Notes: generated by a model not told the origin, from the letters alone. Numbered from the stretch's first letter, positions 27,425-36,106 are shown. The stretch: DNA of 64,000 nt from an uncultured Clostridia bacterium (GCA_944393405.1 CALYAC010000008.1:1-64000); one strand, 5' to 3'. Numbers and translations are program-made.

Positions 27425-27781
27425 TTAGCGGTAAAATGACTTAACCTTATTTAACTCTCTTTTTATTGCTTCACATCTTGCCATATCCTTAATCTCACTT
27501 GATACTTCAAGAATCACTCTTGTATAGTATCCACTAGTATTAACAATAAAGTTATTCGGAAATTCCAGTTCCATGTCTTTAACAGTAATACTAACTGAAA
27601 TCCCTTCAAACTGATTCACAAAAAGTATATCGCAATAATTTGCTTCTTGCACCATTAAAAGGTAATCATTTGCTACATAGCCCTCAATTACATTTTTTTC
27701 TGCAACAAGTGCTCCGTCTCCATAATACCGCAGTCCTTCTTCGTCAAACATACGTATGACAAAATCAAAACATCTTCCCAT
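27425..27781 (-). CDS. hypothetical protein, atypical base composition
   Basis: 118 residues from ATG 27781 (MGRCFDF), chosen because GGGGGA lies six bases upstream; a TTG six codons earlier is in frame. I recognise no family. The protein is mixed alpha/beta with four Cys and no membrane segment; the C terminus is helical and basic (ARCEAIKRELNKVKSFYR). G+C counted over 27421-27780 is 121 of 360 (34 percent), against about 23 percent in a sample just upstream, so it may be a recent arrival. It stands alone with its own terminator. Confidence 0.65.
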   Translation of the reverse strand: MGRCFDFVIRMFDEEGLRYYGDGALVAEKNVIEGYVANDYLLMVQEANYCDILFVNQFEGISVSITVKDMELEFPNNFIVNTSGYYTRVILEVSSEIKDMARCEAIKRELNKVKSFYR

Positions 27782-27872
27782 GCTGTATCCCCCTGCCAAA
27801 ATCTGGCGATGCTTATTATTAGTTACTTGACATAATATATTCTATCACAATTAATTAGATTTTTCAAATTTT

Positions 27873-28616
27873 TTAGAATAATATTATTTTACCATTTTCC
27901 TTAAGCCATTTATTTATAGCATCATAATTCGGTTTATACTTTCTTACTAGATTGTAAAATTGTTTACTATGATTTGGATAAATTATATGGCATAATTCAT
28001 GAACAATAATTCCATCAATCACTTCTTCTGGAAGCATTATAAGTCTTGAAGAAAAATGTAAAACTCTTGTACTCGGAATACAACTTCCAAATTTACTTGT
28101 GGCATCATTTACTTTAAAACTCTTATATTCTATATTTGTATATTTACTCCAATAATATACTCTGTTTTCTAATAAAATCTCTGTTCTTTCTCTTAAAATT
28201 TTCTTTATTAGTTTATCTATATTTTCTTTTTTTGTTTCTATATTTATTCCATTTGGATATTCTATATAAATTATTTTTTCTTTATCATTAACTTGTATTT
28301 TTATTTTTTTAGAAATTGTTTCTTTACTTGATATATAATACTTTTCACCTTTTAAATAAAATATGTCACCTGTATTCCAATTCTTTATCCCTAAATTTTT
28401 TTCTTTTATTTCTTTGTATTTTTTATATAATGATTTACTATTATCTAAAACAAATTCTAATGCTTTTTTCTTAGATATATATTTAGGTTTACTAATATAT
28501 AAAATATCTGCTTTAAAATACATTTTTAAGTTTCTTGATGTTTTAAAACTTCTAATAATTATTGGTATATTTACATCTTTTATATTAATATATTCTGTCA
28601 TCTTTTTTATCTCCAA
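27873..28616 (-). CDS. YgjP-like (DUF45) zinc metallopeptidase domain protein
   Basis: 247 residues. The C-terminal part contains the zincin motif in IDGIIVHELCHIIYPNHSKQFY (HELCH, third ligand His downstream), and before it the typical SKFGSCIPSTRVLHFSSRLIMLPEEV. The N-terminal half is a beta-rich Lys/Ile region. YgjP proteins resemble SprT and wss peptidases; substrates are poorly known. Standalone minus-strand gene. Confidence 0.85.
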   Translation of the reverse strand: MEIKKMTEYINIKDVNIPIIIRSFKTSRNLKMYFKADILYISKPKYISKKKALEFVLDNSKSLYKKYKEIKEKNLGIKNWNTGDIFYLKGEKYYISSKETISKKIKIQVNDKEKIIYIEYPNGINIETKKENIDKLIKKILRERTEILLENRVYYWSKYTNIEYKSFKVNDATSKFGSCIPSTRVLHFSSRLIMLPEEVIDGIIVHELCHIIYPNHSKQFYNLVRKYKPNYDAINKWLKENGKIILF

Positions 28617-28675
28617 TTATTAATATATTCTTTTATAGAAGATTATATAATATAAATTAATATTATATAATTAAC

Positions 28676-29608
28676 TTACTTTTTTAATCTAGATATAAAA
28701 AATCCTTCAGTTTCTTTTGATGGTATAATTCGTATTGCCTTATGTAATTCTTTATTTTCCTCTTCAATTTGAACACTATTTTTTATATTTAAATCAATCT
28801 CTAATATTTTAACATTTAATTCATTAATTGCCCATTTTAAAATATCTTCATTTTCCTCTTTATTTAAAGTACAAGTAGAATATACAATTTCACCACCATT
28901 TTTTACAGCTAGATATGCACTTCTTAAAAGTTTCTTTTGTAATTTTGCAAGATCTCTAACAGTTCTCTCAGACCAACTTCTATATGTTTTAGGATCTGTT
29001 GCTAAGAATCTTCCTTCACCACTACAAGGAGCATCTAGTAAAACTTTATCAAAATATCCTTCATATTTTTTTCCTATTACTTCTCCTCTACCATTTTGCA
29101 CTTCTACAATATCTGCTCCTTGCTTTTGCACATTGAACTTTAATCGTTCACATCTAAGTGCATCTAGCTCATTTGCTAAAATATATCCTTTATTCTTCAT
29201 AATTGCAGCAATCTGTGTAGTCTTACTACCAGGGGCTGCTGTTAAGTCTAATATTTTCTCTTCTTCTTTAGGATTAAGTACTAATGGAGGTACCATGCTT
29301 GATAAACTTTGCAAGTATATTTTTCCTTCTTCATATATATTTAATCTTTGAATTTCTTTCTCATCTACATTTTTTATGACTAAAGCATCATTATACCATT
29401 GTACTCTATCAAACTTTATAGCATTTTCTTTTAATATATTCATAATTTCATAAATATCGCTTTTTAAAGTATTCACTCTTAAAGTAGTGTTTCTTTCTCC
29501 AGACATTCCCGAAAGAATTTTATCTACTGTAAGCGGTGAGTAATTTTCATAAAGCTTTTCTACAAAAGCTTTTGGTAACTTTCTTTTTACTTCTAATACA
29601 CTAAGCAA
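28676..29608 (-). CDS. RsmB/RsmF-type RNA (cytosine-5) methyltransferase
   Basis: 310 residues, NOL1/NOP2/Sun family. SAM motif LDLTAAPGSKTTQIAA, motif IV DAPCSGEGRF with a catalytic Cys, and motif VI YSTCTLNKEENE with the second Cys. An N-terminal RNA-binding part is present but the C-terminal extensions of E. coli RsmF are missing, so this is a compact Firmicute form. Target is probably rRNA; which cytosine is not readable. Confidence 0.9.
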   Translation of the reverse strand: MLSVLEVKRKLPKAFVEKLYENYSPLTVDKILSGMSGERNTTLRVNTLKSDIYEIMNILKENAIKFDRVQWYNDALVIKNVDEKEIQRLNIYEEGKIYLQSLSSMVPPLVLNPKEEEKILDLTAAPGSKTTQIAAIMKNKGYILANELDALRCERLKFNVQKQGADIVEVQNGRGEVIGKKYEGYFDKVLLDAPCSGEGRFLATDPKTYRSWSERTVRDLAKLQKKLLRSAYLAVKNGGEIVYSTCTLNKEENEDILKWAINELNVKILEIDLNIKNSVQIEEENKELHKAIRIIPSKETEGFFISRLKK

Positions 29609-29640
29609 CTAAAATCACCTCTTTTATAAATAACATTTGA

Positions 29641-29665
29641 GAAAAAGGGGCCTTGCCCCCTTTTC
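29641..29665 (-). terminator. terminator of the CDF transporter gene
   Basis: GC-rich stem with arms AAAAGGGG and CCCCTTTT followed on the minus strand by TTTTTC, immediately after the transporter stop. Confidence 0.8.
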
Positions 29666-29668
29666 TTA

Positions 29669-30835
29669 TTATACATATGAATGTTCCACTTTTATTACTG
29701 CATAGTATTTTTCATTTTCTTCTTTTATCTTTCTTTGTATTTTTCCTATTAGTTCTTCTTTATCTACTTTTTCATCAGTTGGCACAACTAAATCAAATAT
29801 TAGATTTACTCTTTCTCCACCATCTGTCATTCTAAAGTCATGAATAGAATAATTTTCGTTTATTTTTTTAACTATATTAGTAGTTACTTCTTTCATTAAA
29901 TTAATTTCTTCATTATCTACTACAATTGGATCCATATGTATTGTTGTAATACATCCGAATTCATCTAATATGTCTTGTTCCATTTGGTCAATTATATCAT
30001 GTGCTCTACATATATCTGAATTTGCTGGAACTTCAGCATGGAATGATACAATTTTTCTTCCAGGACCATAATCATGAACCATAATATCATGAATTCCCTC
30101 TATACCTTCATACTTAATTGCGAATTCTTCTATAGATTTTACAAATTCAGGATCAGGTTTTTGACCTAATAGTAAGTCTATTGTTTCTTTTATTGCTTTA
30201 ATACCAGTAATTAAGATAAATAGTGATACTAAAAGACTAACATATCCATCAATAGTAATTCCTGCAAATTTTGCTACTAAGGCTGATACTAAAACAGCAG
30301 CAGTAGATATTGAATCAGATATACTGTCATATGCAGTACCCTTTATCGCTGCAGAATCAATTTTTTTAGCAATCTTCCTATAAAATATAAATAACCATAA
30401 TTTAGCAAGAATTGCTACTACTAATAATATAATTGTAATATTACTTATATTAGGCATTTCTGGTGCTATTATCTTATCTATTGAACTTTGTAATAATTCA
30501 AATCCTACCAATATTATTAGTATATCTACAAAAAAGGCTGTAACATATTCCATTCTTCCATGCCCCCAAGGGTGATCTTTATCTACTTTCTTCTGAGACA
30601 TTTTAAATCCTATCATAGTTATTATTGAAGAACCCGCATCTGATACATTGTTTAAGGCATCTGAAATAATAGACATAGAATTTGCAAATATTCCTATTAT
30701 TAATTTAAAAACAGAAAGTAATATATTTACAATAATACCTGTAATACTTGAAAGCATTGCATATTTGCCTCTTACTTGTTGATTTTCAACATTATCTTTA
30801 TCTTTTACAAACATTTTAATTAATAACCCTGTCAT
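29669..30835 (-). CDS. cation diffusion facilitator (CDF) family divalent metal exporter
   Basis: 388 residues. Six membrane spans lie within about 25-215, with acidic metal-site residues in SDALNNVSDAGSS and in the later YDSISDSIS. The linker carries HPWGHGRMEY, typical of the family. A cytoplasmic C-terminal domain (about 220-385) has the ferredoxin-like fold that senses metal (IEGIHDIMVHDYGPGRKIVSFHAEVP). The C terminus is longer than in FieF, suggesting an extra beta/alpha unit. Likely exports Zn, Mn or Fe in exchange for protons. The upstream gap to 31041 shows nothing else certain beyond a TATAAT at 30916-30921. Confidence 0.9.
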   Translation of the reverse strand: MTGLLIKMFVKDKDNVENQQVRGKYAMLSSITGIIVNILLSVFKLIIGIFANSMSIISDALNNVSDAGSSIITMIGFKMSQKKVDKDHPWGHGRMEYVTAFFVDILIILVGFELLQSSIDKIIAPEMPNISNITIILLVVAILAKLWLFIFYRKIAKKIDSAAIKGTAYDSISDSISTAAVLVSALVAKFAGITIDGYVSLLVSLFILITGIKAIKETIDLLLGQKPDPEFVKSIEEFAIKYEGIEGIHDIMVHDYGPGRKIVSFHAEVPANSDICRAHDIIDQMEQDILDEFGCITTIHMDPIVVDNEEINLMKEVTTNIVKKINENYSIHDFRMTDGGERVNLIFDLVVPTDEKVDKEELIGKIQRKIKEENEKYYAVIKVEHSYV

Positions 30836-31040
30836 CTTTCATTTTCTCCTTTTTACTTTTTTAAGTTACTCTTACTTTATATTTTCTAATTACATTTCTT
30901 TAAACAATGTGATACATTATATCATATTTCTTATCTATATAGAAGTAATTTTATAATTTTATTTTATTTTTTATAATTTTATTTTTCTACCCATTTTTAT
31001 TTTCACATTCAGTTTTAAATCTTCTTCATTATGTATAAAT

Positions 31041-31610
31041 TTGAATTATGTAAATTATTGTGTTATAATTTATTTGTAATGCTTAAATGGCATTATGTTT
31101 AAAATTGAATAGGGTATAAAAACTCGGCATGAAAATTTTGATGTTAGCTCTCTTTAAAACTTTTATATAATTAAAATTTTTAAGGGAGGTATGATATTAT
31201 GTCATATAAATTTGAAAGATTGCCTATTATTAAAGGCTTAATATATAATAACATCAAAATGCTAGAGGACAGAAAAATTGCTAAGATAGATAAGGAGTTA
31301 GCAAGGGAACTTATTACTGAAGAAGTCGATTGTTTAATAAAAGACTTTCTATACGTAAAAAAATTTGGCACCAAGAAACAAGTTTTAAGATTCAAAAGTG
31401 ATATGAGAGAAATTAGAGATATTCTTTTCTCATATTTGCTAAAAATACAACATGACCCAGACATCTTTCAGGTATACTCACGTATCCTGACTATCATATA
31501 ACAAATAATAGCCTCTAACAATCCGAGTTTTAAAGCTCGAAAAGTTAGAGACATTCAACAACTTTGAGAGCGCATCAAAATTCTTCTTGAGTTTTGATGA
31601 CCCTTATTCA
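31041..31610 (+). ncRNA. tandem structured-RNA unit 1 (promoter, 5' leader, ORF, 3' structured region)
   Basis: Promoter TTGAAT (31041-31046), 17 bp, TATAAT (31064-31069). The transcript would begin with hairpin TAATGC/GCATTA (31077-31095). Four blocks before the ORF are complementary, in reverse order, to four blocks after it: TGAATAGGGT (31106-31115) with ACCCTTATTCA (31600-31610); AAAACTC (31119-31125) with GAGTTTT (31589-31595); AATTTTGATG (31134-31143) with CATCAAAATT (31573-31582); GCTCTC (31147-31152) with GAGAGC (31566-31571). A hairpin CTCTAAC/GTTAGAG (31513-31550) with an inner CGAG/CTCG follows the stop codon. This predicts a long rod closing around the coding part. Unit 2 repeats the layout. 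The family is unknown to me. Confidence 0.65.
31199..31501 (+). CDS. small helical protein inside unit 1, family unknown
   Basis: 100 residues with AAGGGAGG before the ATG. Mostly alpha-helical and rich in charged residues, without Cys pattern, membrane segment or signal. It aligns end to end with the protein at 31871-32173: shared elements include LxxEEVDCLIKDFLYVKKFGT against LLKEEINFLLKEFLYIKKSGT, then FKxDxxEIxDxLFSYL and a C-terminal Ile-Ile. Conservation of the protein between two diverged copies indicates it is really made. Function unknown; its placement within a structured RNA suggests a linked role. Confidence 0.75.
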   Translation: MSYKFERLPIIKGLIYNNIKMLEDRKIAKIDKELARELITEEVDCLIKDFLYVKKFGTKKQVLRFKSDMREIRDILFSYLLKIQHDPDIFQVYSRILTII

Positions 31611-31728
31611 TATATTACCAAATAATCTTATTTATGTCAAATTTAATATATACTTTTTATCTAAAACTATATTATTATAGTTTTTTATTTTTTGTATCAT
31701 GCAACATATTTATTATCTTTTGATTTTC

Positions 31729-32280
31729 TTGAATTATGTTAATTACCGTGATATAATTATTATGTGCTTTTGCACATAAAATTGAATAAGGGACTTATTA
31801 AAATTCGTATAGGTTTTTGAGTTTTTTTAAGGCACTCTCACGACAATTCTAATGTCGAGGGGGTGATAATATGAGACAAGAAGATTCTAGAAGACATGCT
31901 GTCATGGAATATATACGTTCCAATATTAATATACTTAACGATAACCATTCTTGTGATTTAGATAAAGAAATTTCTAGATTACTACTAAAAGAAGAAATAA
32001 ACTTTCTTCTTAAAGAATTCTTATACATCAAAAAATCTGGAACATACTCTGATCAACTAGGTTTCAAAAAAGATATACATGAAATCAAAGATCTTTTATT
32101 TTCATATTTAGTATCTCATCAAGATGATAAACAAGTAAAACATATATATGAAAATACATTCTATATCATATAAAAAAATTCTCTAACCTAAATCGAGTTT
32201 TACACTCAAAGTGGGTTAGAGATTTCTAAAACACGTGAGAGTAAATCAAAATTCTTATTGATTTTGATTACCCTTATTCA
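31729..32280 (+). ncRNA. tandem structured-RNA unit 2
   Basis: Promoter TTGAAT (31729-31734), 17 bp, TATAAT (31752-31757). First hairpin TTATGTGC/GCACATAA (31760-31779), at the same place as in unit 1 but with different paired bases. Complementary blocks: TGAATAAGGG (31783-31792) with CCCTTATTCA (32271-32280), perfect 10 bp; TTTTGA (31815-31820) with TCAAAA (32246-32251); ACTCTCACG (31834-31842) with CGTGAGAGT (32234-32242), perfect 9 bp. Hairpin CGACA/TGTCG (31841-31857) ends just at the ribosome site. After the stop, TCTCTAACC/GGTTAGAGA (32180-32222) encloses GAG/CTC. The gap 31502-31870 holds the 3' part of unit 1 and the 5' part of unit 2. Confidence 0.65.
31871..32173 (+). CDS. small helical protein inside unit 2, paralogue of 31199-31501
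   Basis: 100 residues, same length as the paralogue, starting at ATG 31871 with GAGGGGGTG upstream. Core LDKEISRLLLKEEINFLLKEFLYIKKSGT followed by a second helix pair with EIKDLLFSYL; the most conserved stretch is in the middle and the ends diverge. No known domain recognised. The hairpin at 31841-31857 overlaps the start of the Shine-Dalgarno region and could hide it, hinting at translational control. Confidence 0.75.
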   Translation: MRQEDSRRHAVMEYIRSNINILNDNHSCDLDKEISRLLLKEEINFLLKEFLYIKKSGTYSDQLGFKKDIHEIKDLLFSYLVSHQDDKQVKHIYENTFYII

Positions 32281-32358
32281 CTATATTATCAAATAAATTT
32301 AATTATGTCAAATTATCATTTATTATTTTTTTGTCATTTTGTATTATATTTTTATTAT

Positions 32359-33525
32359 TTATTTAATTTTAATGATTTTATTTTTTCCAAATTTAACAAT
32401 ATTTTCTTTTCCTTGTATTTTAATCTTCTCATTAATGTCTGTAACAAGATTATTATTTAGCTTAACACCTTTTCCCTGTATCATTCTTTTTGCTTCGCTT
32501 TTAGAATTTGCAAAATTAATTTTTACAAGTAAATCACATATTGATACTTCTTTAATTTCATTACTTAAAATTATTTCATCAATATTTTCTGGTATTTCTC
32601 CGTTTGCAATACTATTATATCTATCTTCTGCTTCTTTTATATATTCTTTACCATGATACATAGTAATAATTTCTCTAGCAAATATTCTATGAGCTTCAAC
32701 AATATTTTTTTCTATAATTGTTTCTGCCTCTTTTATAGGAATATCTGTTGTTAATCTAAAATATTCTAATAAACAATTATCTGGTATTTTCATTGACTTT
32801 TCAAATATTAATTCAGGAGATTCATCAATTCCTATATAGTTATCTAATGATTTACTCATTTTTTCTTTTCCGTCTAATCCCACTAATAGAGGAAATGTTA
32901 TTACTACTTGACTTTCCTGCCCATAATCTTTTTGTAGTTCTCTCCCCACAAGTAAGTTAAATGTTTGATCTGTACCTCCAATTTCTATATCTGCATTTAG
33001 TGCAACAGAGTCATATCCTTGCATTAATGGATATAAAAGTTCATGCATACTTAAAGGTAAATTGTTTTCAAATCTATTTTTAAAATCATCTCTTTCTAAT
33101 ATTCTAGCTACAGTATATTTTGATGTTAAATTAATAACATCTTTAAAGTCCATTTTAGATAACCATTCTGAATTATATGCAACTCTAGTTTTATCTTTAT
33201 CTAGTATTTTTGTAACTTGTTTTAAATATGTCTCACCAGACTTTCTTGTTTGTTCAAATGTAAGTGGCGGTCTTGTTTTGTTTTTTCCTGATGGATCACC
33301 AATCATTCCTGTAAAATCTCCAATAACAAATACAACCTCATGTCCCATATCTTGAAAATGTTTTAACGCTCTTAATACTACTGTATGACCTAAATGTAAA
33401 TCTGGTCTTGAAGGATCAGCTCCTAGTTTAATTGTTAATTTTCTTCCACTATCTATTTTTTTATCTAATTCCTCTTCTGAAAATATTTGTACTGCCTTTT
33501 GTTTAATTAAATCTAAATTATTCAT
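32359..33525 (-). CDS. tyrosyl-tRNA synthetase, second type (TyrZ-like, copy 2)
   Basis: 388 residues. HIGH-type motif DLHLGHTVVL, tyrosine/ATP region IGDFTGMIGDPSGK and EIGGTDQTFNLLVGRELQ, and a standard KEKMSKSLDN. The C-terminal S4 domain is present (KSEAKRMIQGKGVKLNN). The sequence is clearly different from the tyrS at 6265-7473, which has KMGKT, so these are two subfamilies and not a recent duplicate. A T-box leader upstream implies induction when uncharged tRNA-Tyr accumulates. Confidence 0.93.
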   Translation of the reverse strand: MNNLDLIKQKAVQIFSEEELDKKIDSGRKLTIKLGADPSRPDLHLGHTVVLRALKHFQDMGHEVVFVIGDFTGMIGDPSGKNKTRPPLTFEQTRKSGETYLKQVTKILDKDKTRVAYNSEWLSKMDFKDVINLTSKYTVARILERDDFKNRFENNLPLSMHELLYPLMQGYDSVALNADIEIGGTDQTFNLLVGRELQKDYGQESQVVITFPLLVGLDGKEKMSKSLDNYIGIDESPELIFEKSMKIPDNCLLEYFRLTTDIPIKEAETIIEKNIVEAHRIFAREIITMYHGKEYIKEAEDRYNSIANGEIPENIDEIILSNEIKEVSICDLLVKINFANSKSEAKRMIQGKGVKLNNNLVTDINEKIKIQGKENIVKFGKNKIIKIK

Positions 33526-33579
33526 AATAGTTCCTCCTTGCTTTTAATTATCCTTTTCTTCTATATTTCTATAAATTTA

Positions 33580-33795
33580 TGAAAAAACAAGCTACATCCT
33601 ATTTAAAGGACGAGCTTGTTTTTCTCGTGGTACCACCTTTATTCACAATATTTTCTTTTAATATTGTCTCATTCTAGCGTATTCGTAGCTACACGTTAGT
33701 TACTATAAGAATTGTAATTCAAATTTTATATACTGATAATTTCCACCTACCACTATCTCTCTATAAGTTACTATAAAATTCTACTTATTTTCTTT
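33580..33795 (-). promoter_or_regulatory. T-box leader of the second tyrosyl-tRNA synthetase gene
   Basis: On the minus strand the antiterminator core GGTGGTACCACGAG (around 33626-33639) is followed by a terminator with arms AAACAAGCT/AGCTTGTTT and a T run (33582-33618). The upstream part contains AGTGG/GGTAGG-type stem I elements. A TAC triplet in GAATTACAATTC is a reasonable tyrosine specifier, consistent with the downstream gene, but the stem I fold was done by eye. Confidence 0.88.
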
Positions 33796-33816
33796 TTAAA
33801 ACATAACTAAATTTTA

Positions 33817-34383
33817 CTAAATATTCTTATTCTTTATATAACTTCCTGTAAATTCTTCTTTTAATATATCCATGCTGATTCTATCATAGTATTTACCATT
33901 TGTAAAGTTGCTCTTTCTTCTCCTGCCATACTCTTTAAATCCACATTTTCTATAACATTCTATTGCTCTTTTATTAAATTCTAGAACATCTAAGTTAATA
34001 TTATTTAAATTTAAATAGTTAAACCCATAATCTAATATTAATCTAATTGCTTCTTTTCCATATCCTTTATTGTGTGCATCTTCTTCACCTATAAATATAC
34101 CAAGTGTAGATGTTCTATGTATAAAATTAACTTTATGAAGTCCAATAGTACCAATCATTTTATCTGTATTTTTTTCAATTATAAAAAATAAATATGTATC
34201 TGATTCATTACTTTCAAGATATCTTTTTTCTTCTTCTAATGTCATAATTCTTGCACTTTTACCAATATAATCAGTTGTATTAAAATCGTTAAACCATATA
34301 GTAAGTTTTTTTGCATCTTCATCATTATTTATTTTAGGTGATAGATATATTCTTTCTCCTTCTAGTTTTTTAATATATTCCAC
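33817..34383 (-). CDS. GNAT family N-acetyltransferase (RimJ/RimL-like)
   Basis: 188 residues. Acetyl-CoA loop region IFIGEEDAHNKGYGKEAIRLILDYGF matches the V/I-x-x-x-x-x-G-x-G/A pattern; LNNINLDVLEFNKRAIECYRKCGFKEYGRRR is the usual C-terminal signature. RimJ/L-type enzymes acetylate protein N termini, and related ones act on antibiotics or polyamines. Last gene of a five-gene run that begins at 37799. Confidence 0.87.
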   Translation of the reverse strand: MEYIKKLEGERIYLSPKINNDEDAKKLTIWFNDFNTTDYIGKSARIMTLEEEKRYLESNESDTYLFFIIEKNTDKMIGTIGLHKVNFIHRTSTLGIFIGEEDAHNKGYGKEAIRLILDYGFNYLNLNNINLDVLEFNKRAIECYRKCGFKEYGRRRKSNFTNGKYYDRISMDILKEEFTGSYIKNKNI

Positions 34384-34424
34384 TTTTCTTTTCCCCCTTT
34401 CTTTTTAATCTTTTTCTTTGCAGA

Positions 34425-35513
34425 TTATTTATTTTTTAATATTTCTAAATATTTATTAGAAAATATTTTTAATTTTTCTATATTTTCCTTGTCTTTATAT
34501 TCTTTCATAAGTTCATTTGCTACTTTATATGCCATTTCATACTCATTTTTATTAACTTCAAATTTTTCATATGCTTCTTGTAATTCATCTTCATCTAATA
34601 GATGAATCCTTCCATCCGGCACAATTACAACATCTAAATATAGGTCGTCTTCATAAGGGACTCCATTTTCTTTTCCTATTTTTCTTGCTATATCATAATA
34701 CCATTCGACAACATTTTCATTTTCATCATAAATTACAGTAATACTATAGTTTTTTCCATCTGGATAAATTTCAAGCCATTTAAATCCATCTGATAAAATA
34801 CATCTTTTCTCTTCATCAACATACCATGGAAATTTAACTTTTTTTATCTCTAATAAAGAAATATTACCATTAAAATCTTCATTATCAACTCTAATATTTT
34901 TGTAATCTTTTTCTAATATATGATCTTTTTTGTTTCTTCCATCTGCAAATCTTTTCTTTAAAGTAATCCAATATCTTTGTATTATTCTATTTTCTTCTTC
35001 TTTTTTTACTTCGTTTTCAAATACTCCTCCATTTTTCATAATTGTTCTAGCAAATGCTTTATTTTCTCTATCGCATGTCATCATTACATTACCAATTCCT
35101 ACCTTCTTAGCCTCCTTTAGGGCAAGTCCTATCATTTCTGTACTGTAACCTTTGTTTCTCTCTGATGGTCTAATAGCGTCTCCAATATGTCCTCCATAAT
35201 TATATAGATATTCATTTAGTCTGTATCTAACCTGAACAACACCTATTACTTTATCATCATCTATTCTTACTGCTATATATTGTTTTGCTTGAACTCTTCC
35301 TTTAGACTCTGCTTTTTCTTTTGATAAATCTTCATTAATTTTTTTAAGCCAATCTTCATAACTTGGTAATCTATCTAATCCTCCACTTCCTGGAATCAAA
35401 TTCTCGCCATTGTTTCTAAATTCTTGTACAAAGTCTGCTATTTTTTCTTTATATTCCTCATTTGGAAATACTAATTTTAATCTATTACTTTTTATATTTT
35501 CGTGTTCTTTCAT
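34425..35513 (-). CDS. fusion of GNAT acetyltransferase and DUF402 (FomD/nucleotidase-like) domain
   Basis: 362 residues. Residues 1 to about 185 are a GNAT domain (HIGDAIRPSERNKGYSTEMIGLAL, CDRENKAFARTIMKNGGV). Residues about 215-345 match DUF402: WLEIYPDGKNYSITVIYDENENVVEWYYDI, the acidic YEDDLYLDVVIVPDGRIHLLDEDELQEAY that binds metal in relatives. DUF402 proteins such as SA1684 and FomD hydrolyse nucleoside di- or CMP-linked phosphates. The combination in one chain is unusual to me. It lies in the five-gene acetyltransferase operon. Confidence 0.82.
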   Translation of the reverse strand: MKEHENIKSNRLKLVFPNEEYKEKIADFVQEFRNNGENLIPGSGGLDRLPSYEDWLKKINEDLSKEKAESKGRVQAKQYIAVRIDDDKVIGVVQVRYRLNEYLYNYGGHIGDAIRPSERNKGYSTEMIGLALKEAKKVGIGNVMMTCDRENKAFARTIMKNGGVFENEVKKEEENRIIQRYWITLKKRFADGRNKKDHILEKDYKNIRVDNEDFNGNISLLEIKKVKFPWYVDEEKRCILSDGFKWLEIYPDGKNYSITVIYDENENVVEWYYDIARKIGKENGVPYEDDLYLDVVIVPDGRIHLLDEDELQEAYEKFEVNKNEYEMAYKVANELMKEYKDKENIEKLKIFSNKYLEILKNK

Positions 35514-35524
35514 TTTATCATCCC

Positions 35525-36097
35525 CTATAATTTAAATTTTTCTTTTATCAATTTAGCTGTATTCTCAGCAGAAATATTTGTATTATTTATCTTTATATAA
35601 TTTTTATCCTTTATTTCTCCATCATAAGAATTCAATCTATGTTTCTGTGTTGATTTCAATAATTCCTTTTCGCTAAACTCGATATCTCTTTTAGTTGGTT
35701 TATTTATTAATCTATTTTCAGTTTTATTTCTTCTTAATCTTTCTTTCAAATCTGATTCTAATTCTACTATATAAAATTCTCCATTTTCTTTTTCATATAT
35801 TGACTTAATTTTATTTATAAAGTTCCAGTCTTCTTCTTTTTCAAAACACCACATAAGAGTAAATATCATACCTTCTAAATTACTTTTTGCTACTTCTTCA
35901 AATATTGCAAATCTAAATAAATCAGTTAATCTCCTTCTTTGTTCTGATTTAAAATCAAAGAATTTTAATGGTAAGTCAATCGTTTCATGATTGTGCATAA
36001 ATTTCAAATTAGTAATTCTAGAAAGTTCTTGTCCAACTGTCATTTTACCTACAGCTTGTGGTCCACAAATTAGTATAAACTTTGGCATTTTCATCAC
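35525..36097 (-). CDS. small P-loop kinase-like protein
   Basis: 190 residues with Walker A GPQAVGKMTVG near the start and an Arg-rich lid (ERLRRNKTENRLINKPTKRD). The layout resembles shikimate/adenylate/cytidylate-type kinases or aminoglycoside/chloramphenicol-type phosphotransferases of the AAA_33 type. HNHETIDLPLKFF may form the substrate site. No annotated substrate is evident. Located between two genes for acetyl- and methyl-transfer in one operon. Confidence 0.78.
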   Translation of the reverse strand: MMKMPKFILICGPQAVGKMTVGQELSRITNLKFMHNHETIDLPLKFFDFKSEQRRRLTDLFRFAIFEEVAKSNLEGMIFTLMWCFEKEEDWNFINKIKSIYEKENGEFYIVELESDLKERLRRNKTENRLINKPTKRDIEFSEKELLKSTQKHRLNSYDGEIKDKNYIKINNTNISAENTAKLIKEKFKL

Positions 36098-36106
36098 CTA
36101 TTTTTC

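Noticed and set aside
31041..32280. Known mobile or RNA-guided element (group II intron, IS200/IS605-type, retron, CRISPR) or toxin-antitoxin pair
   Set aside because: No reverse transcriptase, transposase, TnpB or Cas-like protein, no repeat-spacer pattern, and both ORFs are homologous to each other and not a toxin with an antitoxin.
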